Below, piece after piece: positions 1 to 11,019 of a DNA stretch of 64,000 nt. The stretch is from NCBI RefSeq assembly GCF_002878395.1, contig NC_061111.1, forward strand, positions 29,286,055-29,350,054, written 5' to 3'. Position numbers and translations under genes: made by a program. The notes under the pieces are model-generated. The model was not told the DNA's origin. It worked only from the letters and a program-made list of their open reading frames with translations, and ran no database searches. Source of the stretch: Capsicum annuum. Lineage: Eukaryota; Streptophyta; Magnoliopsida; Solanales; Solanaceae. Each line of letters starts with the position of its first letter. Positions within the stretch are counted from its first letter, which is position 1.

Positions 1-345
1 AATAGGTTGGTCTATTGGAGTCTCGGGTTAGGGGTTATAGGTGGTTTCGCTTGCGGCATTTAGTGGAGCTAGTGAAGGATTTGGTAATTATGTCCATGTT
101 TTGGGAGTAATGGTGGCGGAAGAATTTCTATCATGTCTACTTGATGAAACATGTCGAGGAGTATAAGGATGATAGTTCCTTTAACTCTCCACTTATTCTA
201 ACCTCTCACTAATAGTCGTTACTTCTCCCCTTATGGCTCCCATTTTCGTACTCAATCTTTCAAGAATTTAGGTCATATCCTCAAGAGTAACCCTCATATT
301 CTCCATTTCATTATAATCCACGGTTTGAGACGTAGTTCCCTCCAT
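1..345 (-). pseudogene. gag-like N-terminal fragment of M
   Basis: From an ATG at 345-343 on the minus strand, a frame opens with MEGTTSQTVDYNEMENM and continues as an acidic, heptad-like segment (ILERLSTKM...ISERLE), typical of the coiled-coil head of plant retrotransposon gag proteins. It has in-frame stops at 270-268 and 195-193, so it cannot make a full protein. The assignment to gag rests on position after the primer-binding site and on the coiled-coil look, not on a zinc knuckle, which would lie beyond the window edge. It may be some other leader-encoded protein. Confidence 0.42.
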
Positions 346-1406
346 TGTTAAGGTATCACCTACACAATCAACAAACAAGTTAGTTTAAAACCTCTCCTCA
401 CCCATACTCTCTCGGATCACTCACACTCGAGCTCCACAAGTGTTGTAGATTGGCTAGTAACATATGAATCCTTAAGGTTTGAGTATGCTTTTGTTCGGAG
501 TGGATTCTTATTTGACACTCAAAGAATTCCCATCGGACTAGAGTCAAGGAGTTACAACATATTCAAACAACAAAAGCACACAAACAAATGATGACATGAA
601 TACAAGGCTTCAAAGGACTAATTGACAACCTAATAGGAATATACTAGCTTGCTAATTAGTTCTTGAGTCAATTAGAAGAAACTAAGAATCAATAATTAGA
701 AACTATAATATCTAAATTAAGCTTAATTAATGATATGAACAGTAATTAAGGTGATGTGGCAGCATGGTATTAGTCACGGGTCCATACATTTTGTTCATCA
801 ACTTGAAGCCTTAATCTTCATAATTTTTGTAATGGATGACTTTGCTTTTGGAGAGAAAGTAAAGTCTTGTAACTTTTCCAACTTTTTCCAACTCAAAAAG
901 TGAAGCTTAACTTTACTAGTTCCACAAAACAAGGTTCCTTATTTTAAGAAAACGTGGTTGTTAAATCAAAGAAGTGATGTTGGCAAGTCTTCTCACAAAT
1001 GACTTTACAACTTTGTCTTACAACCTTTTTGGATATATTTTAGTCTTTATAGTGGTCAAGACATGATATGATGAGAATATCAAGATGAACACCACAACAA
1101 TACTTCAAGAACACAACCACAATTCACCAACAACAACCCACTTTAAACGTCAAGCAACAACAACACACAACTTGGCCTACTTCAAGTTCATCATACTACC
1201 ATGTCCAAAATATCAATGTCAATATGTTAAGCTCAACTTATATTTAGACACTTTTTGTGTTGATGAGAAATAAATCAACACAAGAAACAAACTAGACAAA
1301 CAAAATTATTGTAGATCTAACAACCATTTTTCGGCTAAAATATTCAAGAACATACTTTTGGTAAGAGCTTCCCAAGATTGGTTTTGTGAGAACAAAACCA
1401 AGCCTT
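346..1406. other. Leader region of M, no coding seen
   Basis: About 1.06 kb between the primer-binding site and the gag-like start. It is AT-rich, with stops in all frames on the minus strand. The one plus-strand frame of 62 codons (1085-1273) is rich in Thr, His and Asn and resembles nothing; I regard it as chance. Confidence 0.5.
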
Positions 1407-1420
1407 GAGCTTTGATACCA
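1407..1420 (-). other. Primer-binding site of M
   Basis: The minus strand reads TGGTATCAAAGCTC two bases after the LTR end. This matches the 3' end complement of initiator tRNA-Met (TGGTATCAGAGC) with one difference. It fixes both the orientation of M and the inner LTR boundary. Confidence 0.75.
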
Positions 1421-1422
1421 AA

Positions 1423-2184
1423 TGATACAATACTATGTGTGTATAAAGAGATTCCAACCAACATAAGAACAACAAGATGAACAACAATGTTGCTAGTGAA
1501 TCAAAATAGTCCTCACACGACTTCACTAGACTTTGAGTTTGTGTTTTGAACAATAAAATGAGATGAATAACAAGGAAACAATGCTAGTGAATTGAAAGAT
1601 CCCCATACGGCTTCACTAGACTTTTAGATTCAACAACACAATGTTAACAAAATTACAAAAAAGATAGAAACTTCACATATAATATTCAAAGATCTAAGAA
1701 CCCCAAAAATGAGAAAGGACCCTAAGACTACTGAATATCAACACCAAGTTCTTACTTGGACCAAGAAGAACTCAAAGAACCCCAAGATCCTAGTTTCTAG
1801 CCAAGATATAACTCGAGTATCACTCTCCTTATGAATTTCAATTTTGGGCCTTCTCAAGTGAAGAGTGAAGTTTACAAAAATTACAATGTAGTTGTTTTCT
1901 TCAATATTATAAATGAACTAAGGCCAAAATAACCCTAATTTTTTCTATTTATCTTACACCATAAATGAAAGATAAAATGACCATTTAACCCTTGCCATGT
2001 GGTGGACTTAGAGTTTAAGTTTATTACACTTCAAGGCTTCTCTTCACACTTAAAAATATTTAAACTATTTGGTGGATCAAGTACCAACTCACACACGGCT
2101 ATTTGGATAAATCAGGCTTGGAGTTATTGCAACTCACGTGCTTGACTTCATGTGAAAGGTCTCGAACTTGGAATTCCTGTATCA
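1423..2184 (-). repeat. 5' LTR of element M
   Basis: The 762-bp segment has inverted termini (TGATACA at the left, TGTATCA at the right) and is immediately followed, on the minus strand, by a tRNA-Met type primer-binding site. Positions 1457-1700 recur, diverged, at 32903-33136 inside element L, which shows that this LTR is a repeat. The base after the right end starts CATAT, a possible target duplication whose partner is outside the window. Confidence 0.7.
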
Positions 2185-2187
2185 CAT

Positions 2188-3000
2188 ATGATTGGGTGGT
2201 TATGTGGAGGGATGGTAGAGGTGAAAATGCAGCTCCTATGAGTTGGCAGGTATTTTAGGATGTGTTTCTAGACAGGTTCTTTCTGCCTAAAATAAGAGAA
2301 GCTAAGGTAGAGGAGTTTGTGAACCTAAGGTAGGGCTCAATGACAGTGAAAGAGTACTTCTTAAGTTCAACTAGTTGTCAAAGTATGCCCCTGATATAAT
2401 GGCTGACCCTAGGGTGAGTATGAGTAACTTTGTTACTGGAATATCTAGTTTGGAAATCAAGGAGTGTAGGATTGTCATGCTTATTGGGGATATGGATCTT
2501 ACTAGGTTGATGATTCATGCTCAATAGATTAAGGTAGAAAGGTAGAAAAGAAGAGAGAGGGGAAATAAAAAGGTTAGAATCGGGTAGTTTGAGTATGGCC
2601 AGACAAAGTTTGGATGGGGAAATAGTTTGCAGTTTTAGAATCGTTCATCTATGTCAGCGCTATCTTCAGCCAGTTCTCCCACCCTCAAAGCTAGATAGGA
2701 GCAGTGGGGTAAGACTTTTATATCCAGATTTCAAAATAGTGTGAGTGGAAAACCCAGTTATCCTCTATGTGCTATGGTAAGAATAATCTTGGTGAGTATT
2801 TGTTAGAATATAAAGGTTATTATGGTTGTGGTAAGTTCGGTCATGGAATCAAAGAGTGTCCGCATGCTAAGTAGGGAAACAGGGATTTTCGCCCCCAGAC
2901 TCAGGCTACTAGTACACCAGTCCCTCTAGGTCGTCCAATTCCTTCTCAGGGTGCATCATCTAGTACTGTTGGCGGTCAGCGCTAGAATCAATTTTATGCT
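2188..3000 (+). pseudogene. gag of E1 (decayed, lacks N-terminus)
   Basis: Gag forms the particle that packages element RNA. The stretch starts inside the retrotransposon gag domain (IGWLCGGMVE-like, aligned to YNWVELWRKSK in E3) and passes through a recognisable F(L)DRFF-P motif region near 2265-2285. A CCHC zinc knuckle lies at 2821-2859, where the second Cys (2827), His (2842) and last Cys (2857) remain but the first Cys reads as Tyr. Many stops (TAG at 2335, 2527 and others) and shifts break it. The N-terminal third is separated by element M. Confidence 0.7.
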
Positions 3001-3039
3001 TTACCATCCCATCAAGGGTGGAAGGATTCACCAGATGTT

Positions 3040-3470
3040 GTTACTGGTATGATTCATATCTTTCATCTTGATGTTTATATGTCGTTAGACCCTAGGTCAA
3101 ATTTCTCTTATATGACCCCACTAGTTGCAGTAAATTTTTAAATAGGTCCTAAAAATATCCCTAAGCCATTCTTAGTTTCTACCTCAGTGGATGAGTCAGT
3201 TATTGCCGAATGAGTTTATTGAAAGTGTCCTATCACTGTCCTTCATAAACTCATGTTAGCAGATTTAATAAAGTTAGATATGGTCAAATTTGACTTTATT
3301 CTTGGCATGGATTGGGTCTATTCCTGTTATGCATTCATAGATTGTTGCACCCAAGAGGTCAAGTTTCAATTTCCAGATGATCCCGTCTTTGAGTGGGAAG
3401 GTAATTTAGTGTCTCTAAGAGTCATTTTATATTATATATTAAAGCCAAAAAGTTGATCTTAAAAGGGTGT
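3040..3470 (+). pseudogene. Aspartic protease domain of E1
   Basis: This domain cleaves the Gag-Pol polyprotein. The active-site region reads L-D-P-R-S-N-F-S-Y at 3085-3111, so the usual D-S/T-G triad is D-P-R here. The C-terminal flap and hydrophobic core are recognisable (LDMVKFDFILGMDW at 3277-3318, matching LDMVDFDIILGMDW in E3). A stop (TAA near 3140) and a TGA near 3210 interrupt it. It is inactive by sequence. E2 and E3 share the D-P change, so part of it predates this copy. Confidence 0.72.
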
Positions 3471-3534
3471 ATCTATCATCTAGTTTGAGTCAAAGACACT
3501 AAGTCTGAGACTCTAATATTTCAGTCAGTTCGTG

Positions 3535-4440
3535 TAGTCAATGAGTTTCCTAATGTTTTTCTTGAAGATTTGCCAGGGGTACCTCCTGATAGGGAAATAG
3601 AATTTGGTATTAACCTTCTTCCAGATACTCAACCATTATCTATTCCTTCATATCGTATGGCTCCAGTTAAGCTTAAAAAGTTAAAAAAACCAGCTTCAAG
3701 ACCTCTTAGACAAAGGTTTCATAAAACCCAGTGTCTCTCCATAGGGCGCTCCTGTCCTATTCATGCGAAAGAAGGATGGTTCTTTGCGAATGTTCATTGA
3801 CTATCGTCAGCTGAATAAAGTCATAGTCAAAAACAAATATCCTCTACCTAGGATTAATGACTTATTCGACCAGCTCCAAGATACAAGTTATTTCTCCAAG
3901 ATAGATCTTAGATCAGGCTATCATCAGCTTAGAGTAAGGGAATGTGATATTCCAAAGACAGCCTTCAGAACCCATTATGATCATTTTGAGTTACTAGTTA
4001 TGTCATTTGGTCTTACCAACGCCCCAACAGCCTTCATGGACTTGATGAACAAAGTGTTCAGACAGTATTTAAACATGTTTGTCATAGTCTTTATTGATGA
4101 TTTTCTTGTCTATTCTCGTAGTTAGAATGATCATGCAGACCACTTTAGAATTGTGTTGCAAACTCTTATGGATCACCAGTTGTTTGCCGAATTCAGTAAA
4201 TGTGAATTTTGGCTAAGATCAGTAACTTTCATCGATCATATTATTTCTAATGATGGCATTAGAGTTGATACCCAAAATATAAAAGCAGTAAGAAATTGAC
4301 CTAGACCTATCTCTTCATCATATATAAGAAGTTTCTTAGGTTTAGCTGGATATTACAGATGTTTTGTTGAAGGGTTTTCTTCTATTGCATCTTCTATGTC
4401 TAGATTAACTCAGAATAAAGTTAAGTTTTAGTGGTCAGAT
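3535..4440 (+). pseudogene. Reverse transcriptase of E1
   Basis: This enzyme copies element RNA into DNA in the cytoplasmic particle. The entry motif ([14 protein letters not shown]...) starts at 3570 and the fingers read [18 protein letters not shown] from about 3766. The palm YXDD-box is FIDD at 4090-4101, with both aspartates kept. The tail ([19 protein letters not shown]) is at 4333-4390. A frameshift lies near 3700-3760, between LKK and the RKKDGS block. In-frame stops include a TAG at 4123 and a TGA near 4298. The catalytic core is therefore preserved but the gene is not translatable. Confidence 0.85.
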
Positions 4441-4983
4441 TCCTACAAGAAGAGTTTTCAGGAGTTGAAGTCTAGACACACTTCAACCCCAGTTTTAGCG
4501 CTACGAGATGGTACAAATGGATTTATTGTCTATTGTGATGCCTCTAGAATCAATTTGGGTTGTGTTTTGATACAAATCGGTAAGGCTTTAGTCTATGCCT
4601 CCAGACAACTTAAGCCTCACAAAAAGAGCTACCCTACCCATGATCTTGAGTTAGCAGCTGTTGTGTTTGCCTTACAGATTTGGAGGCACTATTTTTATGG
4701 GGTGCATGTTGATGTGTTTACGGACCATAAAAGTTTGCAGTATGTGTTTTTTCAGGGGGAGTTAAATCTTCATCAGAGAAGGTGGTTAGAATTGTTGAGG
4801 GATTATGATATGAGTGTGTTATATTATTCGGGCAAGTCCAATGTAGTGGCAGATGCCCTTAGTAGATTGTTTATAGGCAGTGTTGCTCATGTAGAGGATG
4901 ATAAGAGAGAATTAGTTCAGGAAGTTTGTCGGTTAGCTAGATTGGGTATGAGGTTGGCTAACTCGGCTGAAGGGAATGTTTAG
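4441..4983 (+). pseudogene. RNase H domain of E1
   Basis: RNase H degrades the RNA template during reverse transcription. An open stretch of about 172 codons holds the whole domain. The first Asp lies in [13 protein letters not shown], the Glu in [17 protein letters not shown], the second Asp in [13 protein letters not shown], and the last in VVADALSRL. All four catalytic carboxylates are thus present. It is the best preserved part of E1, closely matching the E3 copy at 21236-21720. It ends with the linker to integrase (EVCRLARLG). Confidence 0.83.
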
Positions 4984-5129
4984 GTTCAGAGTAGTTCAGA
5001 ATCTTCTCTAGTTTCATAAGTGAAAGAGAAGCAGGATAGGGATCCTAGTTTGGTCAAACTGAAGGGGTCAGTTAAAGACCAAAGGTAGAGGTTTTCTCCC
5101 AAGGGGGAGATGGTGTATTGATATACCAG

Positions 5130-6160
5130 AGTAAATTATGTGCGCCAGGTGTTGATGGTTTGAGGCAATGAATTATGGCAGAAGCACATGGTGCACGTTA
5201 TTCCATTCATCTGGGAGTCACCAAGATGTACCGCGATCTATGAGAAGTTTATTGGTGGAGTGGTATAAATAAAGATATGGCTGAATTTGTAGCCAAGTGT
5301 GTGACTTGTCAATAGGTTAAGGTAGAGCACCAAAGACCTGGAGGCATATTGAAGGAGTTTGGTATTCCTACTTGGAAGTGGGAAAAGATGAATATAAACT
5401 TTATGACTGAATTACCCCATTCGCGTCGTCTGCATGACTCATTTTGGGTTATTGTAGACAGATTGACCAAATCAGCCTATTTCTTGCCAATTCACACGTC
5501 TACACAGCTGAAGATTATGCTAAGTTGTATATCAGAGAGTTAGTTAGATTTCATGGAGTTCCCTTGTCCATCATCTCAGATAGGGTTACTCAGTTTTGGA
5601 AAACCTTTTAGAAGGGTCTTGGTACCCAAGTTCATCTCAGTTCAGCTTTTCATCCACAGATAGATCATCAGGTAGAGAGGACCATTCAGACCTTAGAGGA
5701 TATATTGAGGGTATGTGTTCTTGATTTCAAAGGAAGTTGGGATGACCACTTGTTGTTGATCGAGTTTGCCTACAATAAAAGTTACCATTCTAGTATTCAG
5801 ATGACCCCGTTTGAGGCTCTTTATGGGTGGAGAAGTAGATCACCCATCGGTTAGTTTAAAGTAGGTGAGGCCACTTTGATTGGGATAGATATGGTATTTG
5901 AAGCCATAGAGAAAGTTCAATTGATTCAAGAGAGATTGAAAGAAGCTCAGAGTCGTCAAAAATCTTATCCAAATGTAAGAAGGAGAGATCTTGAGTTTGA
6001 AGTAGATGATCTTGTGTATTTGAAGGTTTCACCCATGAAGGGGGTGAAGATATTTGGCTAAAAGGGGAATCTTAGTCCCCAATATATAGGCCCCTATAGG
6101 ATTTTGAGTCATGTGGGGAAGGTATTATATGAGCTTTAACTACCTGCACACTTGTCGTCG
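5130..6160 (+). pseudogene. Integrase of E1
   Basis: Integrase inserts the DNA copy into the host genome. The HHCC zinc-binding region lies at about 5180-5320 (HLGVTKMY..., then KCVTCQ), broken by TGA and TAG codons. The catalytic core follows: WKWEKMNINFMTELP, VDRLTKSAYFLP, ISDRVTQF near 5570 and [12 protein letters not shown] near 5670, giving the DDE order with the first Asp replaced by Asn (NINF for MDF). The C-terminal GPY/F motif is at about 6075-6105 (LSPQYIGPYRIL). Several stops and one shift separate these pieces. Confidence 0.8.
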
Positions 6161-6495
6161 GTTCACTAAGTGTTCCATATGTCTTTATTGAAGAAGTGCA
6201 TAGATGATTTAGCTGTTGTAGTTCCTCTAGAAAGAACAGACATTCAGAATAACTTTTCATACAAAGAAGTTCCAGTAGAGATTCTTGATCATCAGATCCA
6301 TAGACTAAGGAACAAAGAAGTTCCCTTGGTCAAAGTTCTATGGCGAAATCAGTCTGTTGAGGGTACTACTTGGGAAGCAGAAGCAGAAATATGTACCAAG
6401 TATCCTCACCTCTTCTCCTCAAACTTAGATTTAGCCAAAGGTAACAGTCCTCCTGAATTCAGTTATTTTCCAATCTCAGATTCAGCTATATAGTT
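6161..6495 (+). pseudogene. Chromodomain tail of E1 integrase
   Basis: An open stretch of 107 codons ends the pol gene. It contains VPVEILDHQIHRLRNKEVPL followed by VKVLWRNQSVEGTTWEAEAE and YPHLF, the layout of the integrase chromodomain that steers chromoviruses to particular chromatin. The order of strands and the W-R-N and T-W-E-A-E motifs point to the Tekay/Del type. It is well preserved compared with the rest of E1. Confidence 0.75.
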
Positions 6496-6648
6496 ATCTT
6501 CATGTAACTTCATGCACTCGCAGATCAGTTCAGTCATTCAGTATGTTTTAGATTCAGTCATGCAATTGTTTCAGTTGTGCATGCCAGTATATAGCCTCAG
6601 TTCCTCAGTATCTTTAGTTTAATTAGTCTCATTCGAGGAAGAATGTTC

Positions 6649-6663
6649 CCAAGGAGGAGATAT
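6649..6663 (+). other. Polypurine tract of E1
   Basis: The stretch CCAAGGAGGAGATAT directly precedes the 3' LTR start and follows the family's CGAGGAAGAATG motif. This is the second-strand priming site. Confidence 0.75.
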
Positions 6664-9054
6664 TGTAACACCCCATACTTTTCTTAGCTCAGTTTTGCTC
6701 CTAGTATGTCAAGAGACAATTTCAAAAGAATATAACTCTTGATACGTATAGAATTTTCTAGCTATAGACCCACTAATGTGTAGATAATTGAATCAGCTTT
6801 CCAACAATACCAATTTCACCTCAATTCGATACTCGATTAAGAAGTTATGATGATTTTAGTGAAAGCAGTAGAGCACCGCGATAAGAATCGCATCACAGAG
6901 AAGGACAAATTCAAATTTTTTCGATTTCCAGTGGAGCATCGAGATTATCCCGCATCGTGGAGAAGTTTCAGTTCCCATTCATCCTTTTTTAGTGGTGTAA
7001 TCCGATTATGCCACATCGCACCAGAGGCCAAAATGGCACTCGTCCCTTTTCCAGTCAGCCACCACGATAACGGCGCATCACGGTGGGGCTAAAAATTGGG
7101 ACTTCCAGTTTCGAGTTAAGTTTTTAAAGGGCAATTCAGTCTTTTCCCAAGCCTTCAAATCATGAATAACAGAGAATTAAACCTATTCTAAGCCTAATAT
7201 GTTTACTTTTCATCAAAATTACTCTCCAAGGAAACCCTAGAACTCAAATCTTAATCCCGACAAATCCAAATTCCACCATTCTTTTTCCAAGGTAACTCAA
7301 AATTCAAAATTTTCAATTCAAGAATATTCAAGAATCAATCTTCAAGAGCACAAATAGGAATCTAAAGTTCAAGCTTCTTCAATTATCCATCAATTAAGGT
7401 TTGTGGGGTTTTCAACAAGGATAATTCTTTTATCTTTGTGTCCAAAACTAGTTTTTAATTACAAAGTTACATGATTTTGTATGATTACCCATGAATTTCA
7501 ATTTAGGGTTCATACCCAAATATTGCTATTTCAAGATTATGAGATTTTAAGTGATTTAGATGATGAATTGCATGGCTATTTTTGTATTCGCATGCGTATG
7601 ATATAAATTTTCAGATTTAAATTGAATTTCAATGTTTCACTATTAAGCATGAAGTTTATTATGATTTGGCATGAATTGGACGCATGGGTTACTAAGCCCT
7701 AGTTTGAATGTTGATATTTCAAGAATGACTATGCTTTAAGCATCCCGTGACTAGTTATTTTCAGATTTTAATAAATATTTGATCTTTTGATCTTAGCTTA
7801 AGACATGGAACCCACTTTACAGTTTCAGTTACAGTTTAAATTAATAGATGTTCAATTGGTTTTCCTTATAAACCATTTATACTAGTTTTAAAGAGGAATT
7901 TCTACAGAATGAGCATACAAATTAAAGAGAATAGTATTTAGCATCGAGTTAGGTATGTTTACATGCCCCAGAACTAAAAGAAAACATAGGCACATATTAT
8001 TCTCATTTCTATATGGATGATAGTTATAGATGTGATCACTTATATTAGGTTATACTCCTTGGAAAGAGAATGACACCTCTCCCCAACGTGAGGTTTTCCC
8101 ATAAGGTAACTAGAAGTTGGACTCTATTTTAGCTCACATAGTTTATGTCGGTTAGAAGAACCTCCCTACAGCCTACAGAAAGAGTAAAGACTAACAGAAA
8201 ATCTTTTAGAAACTAAGTGTAAAGGCTCAAAAATTTATTCATATATTGTTTTATATAAGTCATTAGCTACTAGATTTAAGTTTTCAGTTTATAGATATAG
8301 AAGAGAGTCCTTTCTACACTTAGACAGTATGATTTCAAGATAGAATACAAGTGTAGCTTTTAGAAACTGAATGTTATGCCTCACTAGATTTATATAGCAT
8401 GATTTGCTACTCATTATCATGATTCTCAGTTTTTAGTTATTCAAGCTTATGTAAGTCATCTATATTTAGCATGCATTATTTTACAAATTTCAATGATATT
8501 GAGACACTGTTTTACTTATGCATTCACCCCTATATACTTAATACAATTCAGAAGTACTGATCCACATATACGTCTATGTGTTATATTGTCTCATAATATA
8601 GGTTCAAGTGCTTAGTTTTAACAGTGTGAGTGATTTCGAGCATCTCTATCTACATCTCGATAGTTGGTAAGTCCTCATAGTTCGCGGACCTAGTCATTCA
8701 GATTTTCTAGTTTATTACAGTAATTGATTCAGTATTTTTTAGTAAGTTTGAGTCAGCTGGGGACTTGTCCTAGTGGCTCTCTAGTTATTAGTAGTAGAGG
8801 CTTGTCAAACTACTAGATATGATTCAGATTTCCAGTATTGATTGATTAGATTCTTGTGTTTAGTATTTTTAGATATTATATTCAGACAGTTTCAGCTTAG
8901 CTCATATAGAATTCTGCATTTTAATTTGACTATATAACTACATTTGCTTTATTATGAGCTTCAGATTTAGTAGAAGGCCTACAAGGTTAGTTTAAGACTA
9001 CTCATAGTCTTAAGCATCGTGTGACATCTCGGGACCTATTTTTGAGGCGTTACA
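6664..9054 (+). repeat. 3' LTR of E1 (2391 bp)
   Basis: The LTR starts TGTAACACCCC after the polypurine tract and ends GAGGCGTTACA; termini TGTAAC and GTTACA are inverted copies. Its tail (near 8605-8700 and 8950-9054) is related to the LTR tails of E3 and of solo LTR S. At 6876-7090 lies a GC-richer segment with short repeated dyads around CGCGAT/ATCG, occupying the place where E3 has its TGACG cluster. A chance 81-codon frame covers this segment. E2 LTR sequence starts at 9055. Confidence 0.85.
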
Positions 9055-9457
9055 ATACCTCAACTTGCTTGACTTGGGTGATTGTTGGTGCCCTCAAGGT
9101 AGCGGGAGGACATTCATGTATTCGAAGTTCACCTCTACCTTTCTGTATTATTTATGTCTTTATTATTATTTGGAGATAAATATTTTTCTTTGTGATTATT
9201 TTTTTGATGTATTTGACTCCGGGATTATATTAGTAGTTCTTATACTATTGACACCAGGTTTGGGAGTTATGGTTTCCTGTGTAGATCTTATTATTTCCAC
9301 TTATATTATATCTATGTATTTCGGCTTTATTCTAAAAGCCTTACCTTAGGGGCATTTCTGTCTTTTCCCTGTGTGTATCAGTTTGGATGAGAGACTTACT
9401 TGTCAAGGTTCACCGCGATAAGTGCCATCATGACCTATAAATTTTTGGGTCATGATA
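9055..9457 (+). repeat. 5' LTR of E2, last ~400 bp only
   Basis: This segment matches 26061-26463, sharing for example CTTGACT(T/C)GGG(T/C)GATTGTT, a long run around GACACCAGGTTT and CTTACTTGTCAAGGTTC. It ends in GGGTCATGATA. The front of this LTR should lie beyond E1's 5' end, outside the window. Confidence 0.8.
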
Positions 9458-9459
9458 AA

Positions 9460-9475
9460 TCGGTGTCAAAGTAGC
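9460..9475 (+). other. Primer-binding site of E2 (degenerate)
   Basis: TCGGTGTCAAAGTAGC starts two bases after the LTR end and resembles TGGTATCAGAGC, the initiator tRNA-Met complement, with substitutions. Confidence 0.5.
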
Positions 9476-9609
9476 CAGGTTAATTGGTGTCAATGGTTTA
9501 AGGATAGGATGTCTAATAGAGTCTGGAGGATCAGTACTTAGACATCCGTATCTATCTTTGAGAGGCTATAGGATGTCTTTATGAAACCTACCTTTTTTTA
9601 TCCCTTATC

Positions 9610-10460
9610 ATGCAAAATTCTTTCATACCTTATATTTTGAGTTATGTTACACTCTTTCTATGTGGATGGTGTGGCTTATACTACATATCAATTAAGAGAT
9701 ACTGTGAGAGATTGGTGGAGATCATTTTTTGGTTGTAGGCCTATTGATGCTCCTAAATTATCATGGGATCAGTTTGCTAATGCCTTTTTAGAGAGATTTA
9801 TGCCTTACAATATGAGGGATCAGATGCAGGATGAATTTGACTATTTAGAGTAGAGATCCATGATAGATGTTGCATATGAGGCACACTTTTATGTGCTATC
9901 TAGATATTTTTATGATAGTATTTCCACCAAGTCTGAGAAGATTCAATAGTTTGTGAAGGGTTTAGATATCTCTCTTCAGTTGGCTATATCTTAGATATTT
10001 GTGTCTGAGGCTTCTTTTCAGAGTATTATGAACTATTCTAAGATGACAGAGGGTATTCTTAGTGTATCTCAGGGAGAAAACAAGAAGGTGTGCCATTTTA
10101 ATGAGTTTAGAGGTCGGGTTTCTTATGGTAGAGGTACTAGAGTAGGCCAGTATAGGCGGCTTTATAGAGTTTAGGCGGTGGAACTTCTAGTTCAGTGGTT
10201 TAGGGTGGCCGTTCGTGCCCATATGTACCTCTCCAGTTGAGACTAGTCGTAGAGGTTTCTATATGTGTTGAGATTGGCCATGTGGCTAGAGACTATCCTC
10301 ATCGGATAATTTAGGCTACTCTTATTTCATCAATGAGGGTTAGGGGTGCTACTAGAGGTGCAAGGGGAAGAGGTACTAGAGCTTGTGGGAGTTGTCGTGG
10401 GGCCACTCAAGCAGTTGGTGGTCGTGGGGCTACCTAGGTAGCTGGTGGTCGTGGTCAGTG
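9610..10460 (+). pseudogene. gag of E2
   Basis: The retrotransposon gag core is at 9680-9853 (RDTVRDWWRSFFG, then LSWDQFANAFLERFMP). It continues after a TAG at 9851 through FVKGLDISLQLAIS and a Gly/Arg-rich tail (RGRVSYGRGTR) typical of gag near the nucleic-acid binding end. The CCHC knuckle around 10258-10305 keeps G-H-V-A-R-D-Y but has lost Cys residues. Numerous stops show long neutral decay. Confidence 0.75.
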
Positions 10461-10489
10461 TTATGTTATACCAACCAGACCTGAGGTAG

Positions 10490-10920
10490 AGGCTTCTGAT
10501 GGTGTGATTACAGGTATTGTCCCCATTTGTTTTAGACCTGCATCTGTGTTATTTGATCCCGGATTGACTTTTTCCTATGTGTCTGTGTATTTTTCTTTGG
10601 GTTTTGATTATGTTAGTGAGCCTCTTTCTATGCCTATTCGTGTATCTACCTCGGTAGGTGATTCTTTAGTGGTGGATTGAGTGCACCGATCTTGTGTTGT
10701 GACTTTTTCCATGCGTGAGACTTTGGTAGACTTACTTGTATTAGACATGGTCGATTTTGATGTTATTTTGGGCATGAATTGGTTAGATCCTTATCATGCT
10801 ATCCTGGATTATTATTCTAAGACTATGAATTTAGCTTTATTGGGTGTGCCAAGCATAGCTTGTAAGGTTGTGGTTTCTTTAGGTCCTAAGAGGATTATAT
10901 CTTTTGTTTAGGCTCATAAA
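10490..10920 (+). pseudogene. Aspartic protease of E2
   Basis: The active-site strand reads VLFDPGLTFSYVS near 10546-10585, so the expected D-S/T-G is D-P-G. A later core strand reads LVLDMVDFDVILGMNWLDPYHA (10735-10800; read here as two blocks, LVLDMVDFDV and ILGMNWL). A TGA at 10678 splits the domain. The D-P-G form is shared with E3 and nearly with E1. Confidence 0.72.
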
Positions 10921-11019
10921 TTGGTTGACATGGGATGTTTATATTATTTGGCTCACATTTGTGACACCATTGTTGTTTTGCTTTTTTCTTTGGATTCTGT
11001 CCGTGTTGTCTGTGAGTTT

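Larger units (their letters stand above)
1..2184 (-). mobile_element. Minus-strand LTR retrotransposon M, 5' part, cut by the window edge
   Basis: Read on the minus strand, this stretch has a 5' LTR (2184 down to 1423), a primer-binding site for initiator methionine tRNA, a long leader and the start of a gag-like gene that runs off the left edge. It interrupts the gag gene of element E1: sequence right of 2184 resumes in the middle of a gag region that aligns with E3 gag. The 3' half and the second target duplication lie outside the window, so completeness and superfamily cannot be settled. M is younger than E1 because it sits inside it. Confidence 0.72.
2185..9054 (+). mobile_element. Ty3/gypsy chromovirus E1, 5' truncated in this window
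   Basis: Domains follow the gypsy order gag, protease, reverse transcriptase, RNase H, integrase, chromodomain, 3' LTR. The integrase end carries a chromodomain of the type seen in Tekay/Del chromoviruses. The coding part is close to E3 along its whole length, while the LTR is clearly diverged from E3's. Element M interrupts it in gag, so the 5' LTR and gag head must lie left of the window. E1 itself sits in the 5' LTR of E2: sequence right of 9054 is E2 LTR. Every gene is broken. Confidence 0.85.

Noticed and set aside
6847..7092. 81-codon frame in the E1 LTR
   Set aside because: It lies in the repeated GC-rich cassette; the openness follows from the repeat composition.
2185..9054. Endogenous pararetrovirus
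   Set aside because: LTRs, integrase and a chromodomain are present and no movement protein was seen, so E1 is a gypsy retrotransposon; the same holds for E2 and E3.
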